Assembly: GCA_039191605.1 (NCBI GenBank)
Contig: JBCCXL010000007.1
Span: 234,268 to 298,267 of the forward strand
Direction of reading: 5' to 3'
From: JBCCXL01 sp039191605
GTDB taxonomy: Bacteria > Acidobacteriota > Thermoanaerobaculia > Multivoradales > JAHZIX01
DNA: 64,000 nucleotides
In this document: piece after piece, positions 49,841 to 58,573 of the stretch
How the letters are laid out: the number at the start of each line of letters is the position of its first letter
How positions within the stretch are numbered: the first letter of the stretch is position 1
Translations under genes and position numbers: made by a program
The notes under the pieces: generated by a model
Told to the model about the DNA's origin: nothing
The model's database searches: none
What the model saw: the letters and a program-made list of their open reading frames with translations, nothing else

Positions 49841-50830
49841 TCAGCGCGCCACGAGCTCGACGCGGCGATTCTTCGCTCGCCCCGACGAGGTGGCGTTGGT
49901 CGCCGCCGGGGCGAGGGGACCCACTCCGTGGCCTTCGAGGCGCTGAGACGAGACGCCGTAGTCCTTCACCAGGGTCTGGACCACCGCTCGAGCCCGATCG
50001 GTGGAGAGCCGACGGTTGTGCTCGAAGGATCCGGTCATGTCGGTATGCCCGACGACGAAGAGGCGCAGCTGAGGCCGCTTCTTCAGCAGCTCCGCCACCT
50101 GCTCGAGGGTCGGCGCGGATTCCGCCTTGACCACCGCCTTGTCGGTATCGAAGTAGATGCCGTAGAGGCTGACCTTGCCGGTGACGTCCAGAGCCTGGGC
50201 CAGGGCGTCGGCGTCCGCCACCACGAGATCTTCCTCCATCGCCTGGACCTCGACGATGTCCAGCTGTGTTCTGCGCTTGCCCACCATCAAGGCGATATAG
50301 GCCTGTCCGCCCTGGTGGTCGAGGCGTCCCGCCAGATAGCGCGGGTCGCCGTCCATGGTGGCGAAGAGACCGTTGAGGCGATTCCACGCGCTGCGAGCAA
50401 AGGCCGGACCGCAGGCGTCGAGCTCACAGCGGAAGATCAACTCCAGGCCCGCGCCCTCCAGGGCCTTGCGGTAGTTGGTGAAGATCTCGAGGGTCGATCG
50501 ATCCGCCGGATTGAAGTAGACGATGCGGGTCAGGCGCCCCTCGACCGTCTCGCCGGTGGGATTGGGGCCGTCGACGCCGGTGGCGAGGGTGTATTGAGCG
50601 AACTCCTCGGCCCTCTTCTGGTCGATTGTGGACCCTTCATAGCGGGTCACCAAGGAATGATCCTGCTCGTCCTGGGCCTGAGAGGTGAGCGGAAGGAATA
50701 AGTAAATCGCCGCCGTGAGGCAGAGAGCGAGAGGGAAATAGAGACGCTGGGAACGCTTCGAGGGCTGATGGTTGAGCATCATGGGGGATTCTCCAAAAGC
50801 AACAGCAAGACACAGATTGGCGTTGTCCAC
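49841..50830 (-). CDS. OmpA-family cell-wall-binding protein
   Basis: A 329-residue protein. The C-terminal OmpA domain starts GIYFDTDKAVVKAES and has VVGHTDMTGSFEHNRRLSTDRARAVV in parts and GHGVGPLAP...NRRVELV, which together bind peptidoglycan. The N-terminal 190 residues carry a signal-type helix (FPLALCLTAAIYLFLP) after about 30 residues and a domain with DQKRAEEFAQYTLATGVDGPN that I do not name. GTG 50830 is used because GGAGG lies before it; ATG 50782 gives a more normal signal peptide. It stands alone. Confidence 0.88.
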   Translation of the reverse strand: MDNANLCLAVAFGESPMMLNHQPSKRSQRLYFPLALCLTAAIYLFLPLTSQAQDEQDHSLVTRYEGSTIDQKRAEEFAQYTLATGVDGPNPTGETVEGRLTRIVYFNPADRSTLEIFTNYRKALEGAGLELIFRCELDACGPAFARSAWNRLNGLFATMDGDPRYLAGRLDHQGGQAYIALMVGKRRTQLDIVEVQAMEEDLVVADADALAQALDVTGKVSLYGIYFDTDKAVVKAESAPTLEQVAELLKKRPQLRLFVVGHTDMTGSFEHNRRLSTDRARAVVQTLVKDYGVSSQRLEGHGVGPLAPAATNATSSGRAKNRRVELVAR

Positions 50831-50951
50831 GGCGACCTCCGGAGAAGATCAAAGGGAGCCGGAGTGAAGAGAGTTGATTCGCGTTGGGAGGAACTCTGAT
50901 CATCGAGCAAGACAGCCGTGAAAGCTCGTTCTCACAGTCCCGTGACGGCAG

Positions 50952-51929
50952 TCAGTTGGGTTCAGCCATCGCGGCGATACGCTTTGTCACCAAGTAGTCC
51001 AGCCCGCGGTTGCACAGAGGGTAGTAATTACCGATCACCAGTGATCCAGCGATCAAGGCAACAGTCGCTTGCCAACCAACGACTCTCCATAGGTCGTAAG
51101 CGAGGTAGCTCACTAAGACGGGCACTGCGTAAAGGAACCCATGGTGCAGATTCGGTAACAGCCTTCGCATCAAGCGACGCATCGCCCAATAGGGAGCGAG
51201 GAGCCATCGCCATTCCCCTTCCATCAGCACGAGTGCGGTGTGGGCGTCGCGATTTGTAGGCTGCCGCCGCAGGGAGGAGAGGGCATGCCGGTGGGCGTCG
51301 GGGTATCGTTTGCGCAGCGCCAGATCGAGAGCCCGTAGCCCGTGGGCGACGGGGTGATGAGGGTCCAGCTCGAGAGCCCGCTGAGTCGAGCTACGGGCTT
51401 CTTCGATCTGATGATTTGCTACCTCACAGCGGGCTAGGGAGGCCCAGGCGTCGGGGTTGTCTGGATCCTGCTCGAGAACCCGCTGGATACTCACCGCGGC
51501 TCCCGGTAGGTCATCCGATTCAAGGGCCAAGGCGGCCGCTAAGAGGTGGGAATTCGGATCTCGCCGAGCCACCACCTGGAGCGTTTCGACGACGTCCTCG
51601 AGACCCTGAAAATCCCCCTGGCGCAGGGCGATCCAGCCGGTCGCCACAAGGATCTCCGGTGGATTCTTGGTGCCGATGATCTCCCCGGCACGGCGCAACT
51701 CCTCGAGACTGTCGGCGTAGCGTCCCGGCTGACTCGAGACGTAATGAGCCAGGGCGATTCTGGCCTTGGTATCCCCTGGATTCGCCTCGAGATAGCGCCT
51801 CAGGACCTCTTCGGCACCGGGGAAGTCATCGTCCGCCAAATAGGGCTGGATCAGCGCCCGCCAGGGGGCTGCGGCGGAGGCTTCGAGGTCGTTGGCTTGC
51901 GGCGGCAGGTGCTCGGTGGCATCGATCAT
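50952..51929 (-). CDS. TPR protein with C-terminal membrane helices
   Basis: A 325-residue protein: helical TPR repeats at about 25-210 (ADDDFPGAEEVLRRYLEANPGDTKARIALAHY, LEQDPDNPDAWASLARCEVA, LELDPHHPVAHGLRALDLA). Two hydrophobic helices follow near 253-300 (GFLYAVPVLVSYLAYDLWRVV, ATVALIAGSLVIGNYY). Thus it would be fixed to a membrane by its C-terminus with the TPRs in the cytoplasm. A GAGAGAG site precedes the ATG. It has no operon partner and no assigned role. Confidence 0.75.
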   Translation of the reverse strand: MIDATEHLPPQANDLEASAAAPWRALIQPYLADDDFPGAEEVLRRYLEANPGDTKARIALAHYVSSQPGRYADSLEELRRAGEIIGTKNPPEILVATGWIALRQGDFQGLEDVVETLQVVARRDPNSHLLAAALALESDDLPGAAVSIQRVLEQDPDNPDAWASLARCEVANHQIEEARSSTQRALELDPHHPVAHGLRALDLALRKRYPDAHRHALSSLRRQPTNRDAHTALVLMEGEWRWLLAPYWAMRRLMRRLLPNLHHGFLYAVPVLVSYLAYDLWRVVGWQATVALIAGSLVIGNYYPLCNRGLDYLVTKRIAAMAEPN

Positions 51930-52031
51930 TGGCTCTCTCGCTGTGGAGTCGGCACAGAATCTGGTTCAGCTATTGGGAAGGACCCGGCGCCTTGTAATGG
52001 ATTAGTTCGCCTCTTAATGGATTCGCTCGCC

Positions 52032-55000
52032 TCAGGCGCTGGCTCGCTCTCCCTGCTGCTCCGGATGGATCTTCTCCATCTCGACGCTCACCAGCTTGGA
52101 GACGCCGCGCTCTTCCATGGTCACGCCGTAGAGGGTGGAGGCGGCCTCCATGGTGATCTTGTTGTGGGTCACCACCAGGAATTGGGTGTCCTGGGCCATG
52201 TCCTGCAGGGTCTCGACGAAGCGCAGGCAGTTGGCGTCGTCCAGCGGCGCGTCGACCTCGTCGAGGATGCAGAAGGGGGAGGGCTTGGTGCGGAAGAGGG
52301 CGAAGAGCAGGGCGATGGCGGTGAGGGCCTTCTCGCCGCCGGACATCAGCTGAATATTCTGCAGACGCTTGCCCGGCGGGCGGGCGACGATCTCGATACC
52401 GGTCTCCAGCACGTCCTCGTCGTCCATCAGGCGCATCTCCGCCTCGCCGCCGCGGAAGAGGCGCGAGAACACCATACCGAAGGTCTCGTTGACCTGGGTG
52501 AAGGTCTCGCGGAAGCGCTCGCTGGAGGTCTCGTTGATCTCGCGGATGGTCTGGCGCAGGCTGGTGACGGAGTTGGCGACGTCGGCGCGCTGCTCCACCA
52601 GGAAGGCGTGGCGCTCCCGCTGCTCCTCGAATTCGGTCATCGCCAGCAGGTTGACGGGGCCGAGGCGGTCCAGCGCCGACTTGAGCTTCGAGAGGTCGGC
52701 CTCCATCGCCGGCAGGGATTCGTTTGCTGGCACCAGAGCATCGGCCGCCGCGCGCTCTTCGTCCTGCTCGGCCAGGGCCTCTTCCAGCAGCTGCCTCGGG
52801 GTGGGGGCGAGATCCGTGAGGTCGGCGGAGGCGCCTTCTTCGAAGGCTGGGTCTTGCGACTCGGCGCTCATCGACTCGCCGAGGAGGTTCGCAGCATCAT
52901 CAATAGCCGCCGAGGAGACGGGGACGGTGAGCTCGCCGCCGGATCCCTCGGGAGGCGTGCCGGCCTGTTTCGAATCAGCCGGTGCTGATCCTTCTTGCCC
53001 CGGGCCTTCGGAAGCTGCGATCTCCGCTCCCGCTACTGGTGCCTCCTCGGAATCGTCCGGAGACGCACTCGGAGCGGGAGCGAAGTTCTCCTGGAAGGAG
53101 TGGGCGAGGTGGTCGAGCTCGCTCTCCAGCGAGGCCTGCCGCACCCGGTGCTGCTCGTTGTCCGCCCGTACCGAGTCCCGCTGGTCGCGGCAGTCGCCGA
53201 GGCGCTCCTCCAGGGTCTTGATATCGACCCGCAGGTCATCGAGCTTCTCCTGTTCCAGGATCACCTGATCGTCGGCGGACTCCCGGTCTTTGAGGGCCTG
53301 CTGCAGGGTGCCCTCGGCCTCTTCGCGGCTGACTTCCAGCTCGCGGTGGCGGCGCTGGAGGCGTTCCCCTTCCTGCTGCCATTGGGTGACCTGCTGCTGG
53401 CTTTCGTCGACCTCCCGGCGCAGTCGCCGGCTCTCGCCGCGAACGCCCTCCAGACGCTCGTCCAGGACCTCCAGGCGGGAGCGCCGGCCGGCGCTCTCGC
53501 TGCGCAATCCCTCGCGATGCAGGCGGGCGCTCTCGATCTCGGAGCCGGCCTGTTGGAGAGCCGCGTCGACCCGCTGCTGACGCTGCTGGGCCTGCTCTAG
53601 CTCCGAGGCGAGATCGCTGCGGCGCTGCTCCAGGGTGCCGCGCTTCTTCTCCAGCTGATCTCGCCGCTGCTCCACCTGCCGGCGTTGGTCCTCGAGGCGC
53701 TGGAGACGCCCCTGAAGATCCTGCAGTCGGGCCTCCGCCACTGCGAGGTCTTGGCGCACCTGGGTGAGCTCTCCGGAGAGACGATTCTTCTCCTTCGCCT
53801 GCTCTGCGCGGGTGGCCACCAGCTGCTGAACGCGCTCCTCCAGCTGCGCCATCTGCTGTTGGCGGCGGGGAATCTCTTCCCCTAGCTCCGCCAGCTCGCG
53901 ATCTCGCGCGAGCAGACCCGGAACGCTTTGCTCGCCCTCGATGTGCAGCAGGCCGCCGCGGGCCCACAGGCCGTCGCGGGAGATGAAGGCGACGCCGGGC
54001 CATTGACGGGCGAGGCGCTCCGCCTCTTCGACGCTGGCGGCGAGCCATGCGGGGGGCAGGGCGGCGGAGAGCTCCTGGGGCAGGCCGAGAACCTCCGTCA
54101 GCGAGTGCAGGGCGCCAGCGTCGGCCTCCAGCGCCGCGTCGCGCTCGGCGACGGCGAACGGTGGGGAAGCGGCGGGGTCCTCGTCCGGGGTTTGTAGCAG
54201 GGTGGCTCCGCCGGCCACCTGCCCGCTGAGGAAGCGGGCGAGGCCGACGGCGGATTCGCTGCTCTCCACCACCACGGCGTCTGGCAGACGACCGAGGTAA
54301 AAGTCCAGCGCGTCCTCCCAATCCCCGTCCACCGCCGTGCGGCGGGTTCCCTGGCCAGCCAGGAGGGAGGCGAGGTAGCGGGGGGCCTGGATGCCGGCGG
54401 CGTCCAGGGCGGCGGCGAGGCTTTCCCGACGCTGCTCGTCGGTGCGCGCCAGCTGCTCCAGCACCTCGCGGCGCTGGCGGGCGGCGGTGAGGGCGTCGCG
54501 GACCTCGCCGCGCTCCTCGTTGGTGCTCGCCTCCCGGCTGATGGTGGCATCGAGGGCAGCGTCGACGGTCTCCAGCTCAGTTCCCAGGCGGTCTCGAGTT
54601 GTTTCTAGCTGGCGCAGGCCGTCCCGGGCGATGGCTACCGCCTCGCCGGTTTGCTCCACCTCCGCGGCGCTGGTCTCCAGCTCCTCGTCGAGGTGGCGCT
54701 CCTCCAGCCTGAGGCGCTCCTGCTCCAGGTCCGCCTGTTGGCGCTTGCGGTCCGCCCCTTGAGTTTCGGCGGCGGCGTTCAGCACTTCCCGCTTGAGGTT
54801 GGAAACTCGCTGCTCTGCCTCTCTCAGCAGTCGGTCGGCGGAGACGATCTGATCTTCGTCCGCCTCCACCGCTGCGGCGGCGCTCTGGCGCTCGTTCTCG
54901 ATCACCTGCTGCCTCATCTCCACCTCGAGGAGGCGCCGTTCGGCTACTTCCCCCTCCTCGCCGCGACGCTTGGCGAGAGCGCGGCCGGAGGTCAGGCGCT

Positions 55001-55949
55001 CGTCCAGCTCCTGGAGGGTCTGGCGGGAGGTGCGGAGGAATTCTTGGCGACCCTCGATGGTGGCCGCCAGATCGCTGCGCCGCTGATGCCCCTGGGCGAG
55101 GGCTTCCGCCTGGCGCTCCACGGCTTCGCGGCCGGCGGCGAGGGAGGCCTCGTCCCGGCTGAGGGCTGCGGAGAGCTCAGCATCCTGGGAAATACCCAGC
55201 TCCAGCTGCTGCACCAATTCGCGATATTGATCCCGCATCGTGCGGCCCCGCAGCAGCAGCACTCGCCGCAGCAGCTCGAGGTATTCCACCTGCTTCTGCT
55301 GATAGCGGCGGGCGGCGCTGGCCTGGCGCTTCAGGGAGCGCAGGGCGCGCTCGACCTCGGCGATGATGTCGTCGAGGCGGAGCAGGTTGGCGAGGGCCTC
55401 CTCCAGCTTGATCTCGGCGATGCGCTTGCGGGCCTTGTAGCGGGTGATGCCGGCGGCCTCCTCGAGCAGCTTACGCCGCTCTTGAGGCTTGCTCGACAGG
55501 ATCATGCCGATCTTGCCCTGCTCGATCACCGAGTAGGCGCGAATGCCCAGGCCGGTATCCATCAGGAGGTCTTTGATCTCCTTCAGGCGAACGGTCTTCC
55601 CGTTGAGTCGGTACTGGCTCTCGCCGGTACGAAAGACCCGCCGTCCAATGGTGATCACGCCCTCTTCGGAGCGCGGGAAGTCCGGATCCGTGCGCAGCAC
55701 CAGATGGGCTTCCGCCAGCCCCGACGGCCGCCGGGATTCGGAGCCGTTGAAGATAATGTCCTCCATCTTCCCGCCGCGGAGGCTCTTGGCGCTCTGCTCG
55801 CCGAGGACCCAAGACATCCCGTCGGAGAGATTGCTCTTGCCGCAACCGTTGGGGCCTACGATGGCGGTAATGCCGCCAGCGAAGGAGACGGTGACGGGGT
55901 CGACAAAACTCTTGAAGCCGCTCAGCTCCAGGCGTTCCAATTTCAGCAT
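52032..55949 (-). CDS. smc: SMC chromosome-segregation ATPase with acidic insert
   Basis: A 1305-residue SMC protein that organises the chromosome as a dimer with ScpAB. ATG 55949 is chosen because the family start LKLERLELSGFKSF begins there. Walker A GPNGCGKSN is at 32-40, the Q-loop and QGKIG follow, the hinge is near 510-680, long coiled coils flank it, and signature LMSGGEKAL and Walker B CILDEVDAPLDDAN are near the C-terminus. Normal bacterial SMC is about 1150-1190 residues. The excess comes mainly from an acidic, Pro/Ala/Ser-rich stretch at about 955-1075 in the C-terminal coil. No scpA/B is in the window. Confidence 0.95.
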   Translation of the reverse strand: MLKLERLELSGFKSFVDPVTVSFAGGITAIVGPNGCGKSNLSDGMSWVLGEQSAKSLRGGKMEDIIFNGSESRRPSGLAEAHLVLRTDPDFPRSEEGVITIGRRVFRTGESQYRLNGKTVRLKEIKDLLMDTGLGIRAYSVIEQGKIGMILSSKPQERRKLLEEAAGITRYKARKRIAEIKLEEALANLLRLDDIIAEVERALRSLKRQASAARRYQQKQVEYLELLRRVLLLRGRTMRDQYRELVQQLELGISQDAELSAALSRDEASLAAGREAVERQAEALAQGHQRRSDLAATIEGRQEFLRTSRQTLQELDERLTSGRALAKRRGEEGEVAERRLLEVEMRQQVIENERQSAAAAVEADEDQIVSADRLLREAEQRVSNLKREVLNAAAETQGADRKRQQADLEQERLRLEERHLDEELETSAAEVEQTGEAVAIARDGLRQLETTRDRLGTELETVDAALDATISREASTNEERGEVRDALTAARQRREVLEQLARTDEQRRESLAAALDAAGIQAPRYLASLLAGQGTRRTAVDGDWEDALDFYLGRLPDAVVVESSESAVGLARFLSGQVAGGATLLQTPDEDPAASPPFAVAERDAALEADAGALHSLTEVLGLPQELSAALPPAWLAASVEEAERLARQWPGVAFISRDGLWARGGLLHIEGEQSVPGLLARDRELAELGEEIPRRQQQMAQLEERVQQLVATRAEQAKEKNRLSGELTQVRQDLAVAEARLQDLQGRLQRLEDQRRQVEQRRDQLEKKRGTLEQRRSDLASELEQAQQRQQRVDAALQQAGSEIESARLHREGLRSESAGRRSRLEVLDERLEGVRGESRRLRREVDESQQQVTQWQQEGERLQRRHRELEVSREEAEGTLQQALKDRESADDQVILEQEKLDDLRVDIKTLEERLGDCRDQRDSVRADNEQHRVRQASLESELDHLAHSFQENFAPAPSASPDDSEEAPVAGAEIAASEGPGQEGSAPADSKQAGTPPEGSGGELTVPVSSAAIDDAANLLGESMSAESQDPAFEEGASADLTDLAPTPRQLLEEALAEQDEERAAADALVPANESLPAMEADLSKLKSALDRLGPVNLLAMTEFEEQRERHAFLVEQRADVANSVTSLRQTIREINETSSERFRETFTQVNETFGMVFSRLFRGGEAEMRLMDDEDVLETGIEIVARPPGKRLQNIQLMSGGEKALTAIALLFALFRTKPSPFCILDEVDAPLDDANCLRFVETLQDMAQDTQFLVVTHNKITMEAASTLYGVTMEERGVSKLVSVEMEKIHPEQQGERASA

Positions 55950-56245
55950 CGGGCGCAGGCAATCTCCGAGGCACGGGCAGGGGGGGAAGGGGCGACTAGT
56001 TGAGGCAGACGCCTTGCGGGAACAATAGGGCCGCCTTGCGGCCAAAGGTACAGCCGCGAAGCTTAGCAGCGGGTTGCCTGCTGAACAAGTCAGCAGGGGA
56101 GGTCAGACCACAACCGGTAGTGGTGCAGGTGGATATGGACCACAAGATCTGGCGATCTGTTTTTCTGCCTTCCAGGCCCGCGGGCTGCTTTACGAGCTAG
56201 TCGTTCGCTTCGTCAGCTGCTGCGCGATGGCGGCCCCGTAGAAAA
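55950..56245. other. Gap between the exosortase operon and smc
   Basis: About 300 bases upstream of smc. It holds a short GGCCGC/GCGGCC hairpin with a CTT loop at 56029-56043 and an AT-rich patch around 56150, a possible smc promoter area. No gene is seen. Confidence 0.5.
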
Positions 56246-56268
56246 CGGATCCGCCGAGGGCGGATCCG
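56246..56268 (-). terminator. Intrinsic terminator of the exosortase H operon
   Basis: CGGATCCGCC and GGCGGATCCG form a perfect ten-base stem with a GAG loop. On the minus strand it is followed at once by TTTTC, making a good rho-independent terminator 11 bases beyond the last gene. Confidence 0.8.
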
Positions 56269-56279
56269 TCGAGAGCCAA

Positions 56280-56888
56280 TTAGGGGCGACGGGCAGCGAG
56301 CAGGGTGCGGTAGTTGAAGGCAATCCAGAGCACGAAGGGCAGAGCCAGCTTGAAGGGAAGATCCATCAGGTGCTTGCCCATGCCCCAAAAGTTGCGCCAA
56401 AACGGGCCGTAATTTTGTGCCGAGAAGGAGCCTAATTGGGTGGCGTAGCCGAATTTCACCCAGAACACCACCAACAGGATGTTGAAGAAGATGGTGATCA
56501 GCGCTGCCCACCCGAGAGCCCCCAGTCGCCTTTTGAAGGGGACTCCTGGAGTCGCCAGGAAGAGCAGAGCCAGGAGCAGCAGGTGATAGTGGATATCCGT
56601 CACCCGAAAGGAGTAGACCCTGGAACGATCCTCCGGAAAGTCGAGACGCAAGACCGAGGCGTAATTCGGGTCGCTGGACGCGGGCAGCAGCTGGGTGACG
56701 TTCGGGCTTTCAATAAGGTGGAGAAGGTTCTCACCGCTGGTCATCAGGAAGCGGTTGTAGAAGGGGGTCAGCAAGACCCAAAGAATGACCACCGGGACCA
56801 GCCATAGAAGCATATTGCGCACCAGGATCGCCGGCCGGAATCCGGTGCGCTTGCGTCGCTCCTCTGCTGATTCTGCCTTGCGCGCCAT
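56280..56888 (-). CDS. Exosortase H-associated membrane protein
   Basis: A 202-residue membrane protein with about four helices (MLLWLVPVVILWVLLTPFYN, YHLLLLALLFLATPGV, LGALGWAALITIFFNILLVVF, FVLWIAFNYRTLLAA). A periplasmic loop of about 55 residues lies after the first. It sits 68 bases downstream of xrtH on the same strand. A protein of this size and place is the usual companion of exosortase H. Its job is unknown; it may help recognise or hold the substrate. Confidence 0.8.
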   Translation of the reverse strand: MARKAESAEERRKRTGFRPAILVRNMLLWLVPVVILWVLLTPFYNRFLMTSGENLLHLIESPNVTQLLPASSDPNYASVLRLDFPEDRSRVYSFRVTDIHYHLLLLALLFLATPGVPFKRRLGALGWAALITIFFNILLVVFWVKFGYATQLGSFSAQNYGPFWRNFWGMGKHLMDLPFKLALPFVLWIAFNYRTLLAARRP

Positions 56889-56956
56889 GGTGAATTGAAT
56901 CGTGAGCCTGAGTTAATTAGCTGATCGAAGAGAGCTGGAGGGGGAAGGGAGTCCCG

Positions 56957-57562
56957 TCAGGACGCCGGGGCGGCCTCGCCGCCGTCGCTTCCGGAGCTCT
57001 TCACCTTTGCCGGGCTGCCGGCGAAGCGGTCTGCCCAGAAGATCCACAACAACACTCCCGCCAGGATCACCACGGTTTGCCACAGCACAGTGTGGGAGGT
57101 GTCGAAGAAATCCGGGAAGTGCTGGCCGGTGAGAAAGAGGGCCACCACTCGGATCAGATTCACCCCCTGGATCGCCAGCAGGCCGAAAGCAAGGCCGACG
57201 AAGCGGCTCTTCCACGGAGCGGGAAAGGCGAGCACCGCGGCGCAGAAGATCAGCATCGTCTCGACGCCGTTGCAGCCGTTCTTGATGTTCACCGCAAAGG
57301 CTTCGTTGCGGATGATCGTACCTTGGCGAACGATCGTGCTATCAATGATGGTGAGGGCCACACCGCTGGCCTTGGCGACCAGGCCGGTGAAGGGCACGAT
57401 CACCTGATCGTTCACCGAGGGTAGGGAAATGACCGTGAAGCTCCCTCCCAGCAGAATGGCGAAGACGACAAGAAAGGTGAGCTCTTGCCGGTACTCCTGC
57501 CACCACGGCTTGTCGTCGTTGGACTGTTCTTCTCGCTTATTGGTGGGTTGCTTCTTGGCCAT
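56957..57562 (-). CDS. xrtH: Exosortase H (transpeptidase-like)
   Basis: A 201-residue polytopic membrane protein with the exosortase catalytic triad: Cys97 in NGCNGVE, Arg138 in NLIRVVALF and His157 in DTSHTVLWQ. The five or six helices span residues 28-180. Exosortases cleave C-terminal sorting tails on exported proteins; the H type recognises IPTLxxWG-like tails. No protein in this window ends in such a tail, so substrates lie elsewhere. It is the first gene of a two-gene unit ended by a strong terminator. Confidence 0.9.
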   Translation of the reverse strand: MAKKQPTNKREEQSNDDKPWWQEYRQELTFLVVFAILLGGSFTVISLPSVNDQVIVPFTGLVAKASGVALTIIDSTIVRQGTIIRNEAFAVNIKNGCNGVETMLIFCAAVLAFPAPWKSRFVGLAFGLLAIQGVNLIRVVALFLTGQHFPDFFDTSHTVLWQTVVILAGVLLWIFWADRFAGSPAKVKSSGSDGGEAAPAS

Positions 57563-57961
57563 GTTTGCCCTTGGTTAGGCGAAGGGGTCAGAGGGTCGAG
57601 AGCGGAATCGCGATTCCTCAAGTCAGTCGCTGAATCGACGCAGCTCCGCCGACCCAGGATCTCGTCGGGTGCAGCGGATGTTACGGGCTACGCGCTGCTG
57701 TGTCCAGGTTCACTAGATTGACTCCAGCTTGCCGTCGGCGTAGCATTCCCCGGGCTCGACGGGCTGCTTTCTCGCCTCCATCCCGTCGCCCATCGACCTG
57801 CCTCGAACGCCCTGACCAACCTCGATCCAGCCCCGCATCTTCAGCGCCCTCAAGAAGAACGGCGTTCTTGAGCTGCGCCCGGAAAGCTGCGGGCCCCCGT
57901 CCACCGCGGTGAGCCATCGCCGCCTTGCGGCCCCCTAGCGCTGCCCGCGGGAAGGAGCTCC
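57563..57961. other. pyrR leader and intergenic region
   Basis: About 400 bases between the leftward xrtH gene and rightward pyrR. It must hold promoters for both. A clear hairpin is annotated separately. An AAGGAG site precedes ATG 57962. No gene is seen. Confidence 0.5.
57849..57872 (+). promoter_or_regulatory. Hairpin in the pyrR leader
   Basis: CTCAAGAA and TTCTTGAG are perfect eight-base inverted arms around an eight-base loop (57857-57864), about 90 bases before pyrR. PyrR proteins often control their own operon by binding a leader RNA hairpin, so this is a candidate; the known PyrR-binding loop sequence was not clearly seen. Confidence 0.4.
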
Positions 57962-58573
57962 ATGAAGACCTTCTTTCGATCCAAGGCCACGATCGCTGAC
58001 GAGACGGAAATTGAGCGAATCATTCGCCGCATGGCGGTGCAGGTCGTAGAGCGAGACGGCGGTACCGAACGCCTGATGCTGGTCGGTATCCGCACTCGCG
58101 GCGTGCCTCTAGCCCAGCGCCTCGCCGCAGCGATCCAGGCGATGGAGGGAGAGGAGATCCCCCAAGGCGTCCTGGACATCACCCTGTATCGAGACGACCT
58201 CTCGGCCATCGGTCCGCAGCCGGTGGTAAAGGAGACCCGTTTACCGGGCCCCCTCTCGGGTCGAGTCGTAGTGCTCTGCGACGACGTGCTCTTTTCTGGC
58301 CGCACGGTGCGTGCGGCGCTGGATGCTCTGTTGGACTACGGCAGGCCGGAGGCGGTTCGCCTCGCGGTGCTGGTAGACCGCGGGCATCGCGAGCTGCCGG
58401 TGCAGGCGGACGTGGTGGGCAAGGAAGTGCCGACGGCCGCCCACGAGCACGTGGAAGTACATTTTCAGGAGATCGACGGTGCCGACCGGATCCGGATTCT
58501 GGAACGTCTTCCGGAATCGGAATCCGCGACGGGAGACGAATCCGCGGGTCGACCGCAGAAGGAGGAGCGATGA
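57962..58573 (+). CDS. pyrR: PyrR bifunctional pyrimidine regulator/uracil phosphoribosyltransferase
   Basis: A 203-residue protein with the PRPP loop RVVVLCDDVLFSGRTVRAAL (about residues 101-120) and the family core LVGIRTRGVPLAQRL, plus DITLYRDDL. PyrR binds the pyr leader mRNA and represses when UMP is high. A C-terminal tail of about 20 Glu/Ser-rich residues is extra. It overlaps pyrB by four bases (ATGA), so it is at the head of the pyrimidine operon. Confidence 0.93.
   Translation: MKTFFRSKATIADETEIERIIRRMAVQVVERDGGTERLMLVGIRTRGVPLAQRLAAAIQAMEGEEIPQGVLDITLYRDDLSAIGPQPVVKETRLPGPLSGRVVVLCDDVLFSGRTVRAALDALLDYGRPEAVRLAVLVDRGHRELPVQADVVGKEVPTAAHEHVEVHFQEIDGADRIRILERLPESESATGDESAGRPQKEER

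Noticed and set aside
54651..56003. A 450-residue plus-strand frame opposite smc
   Set aside because: Antisense to a certain SMC gene and without motifs.
57681..57917. Small frames on both strands in the pyrR leader
   Set aside because: Arg-rich text with no ribosome site; region is better explained as leader and promoters.
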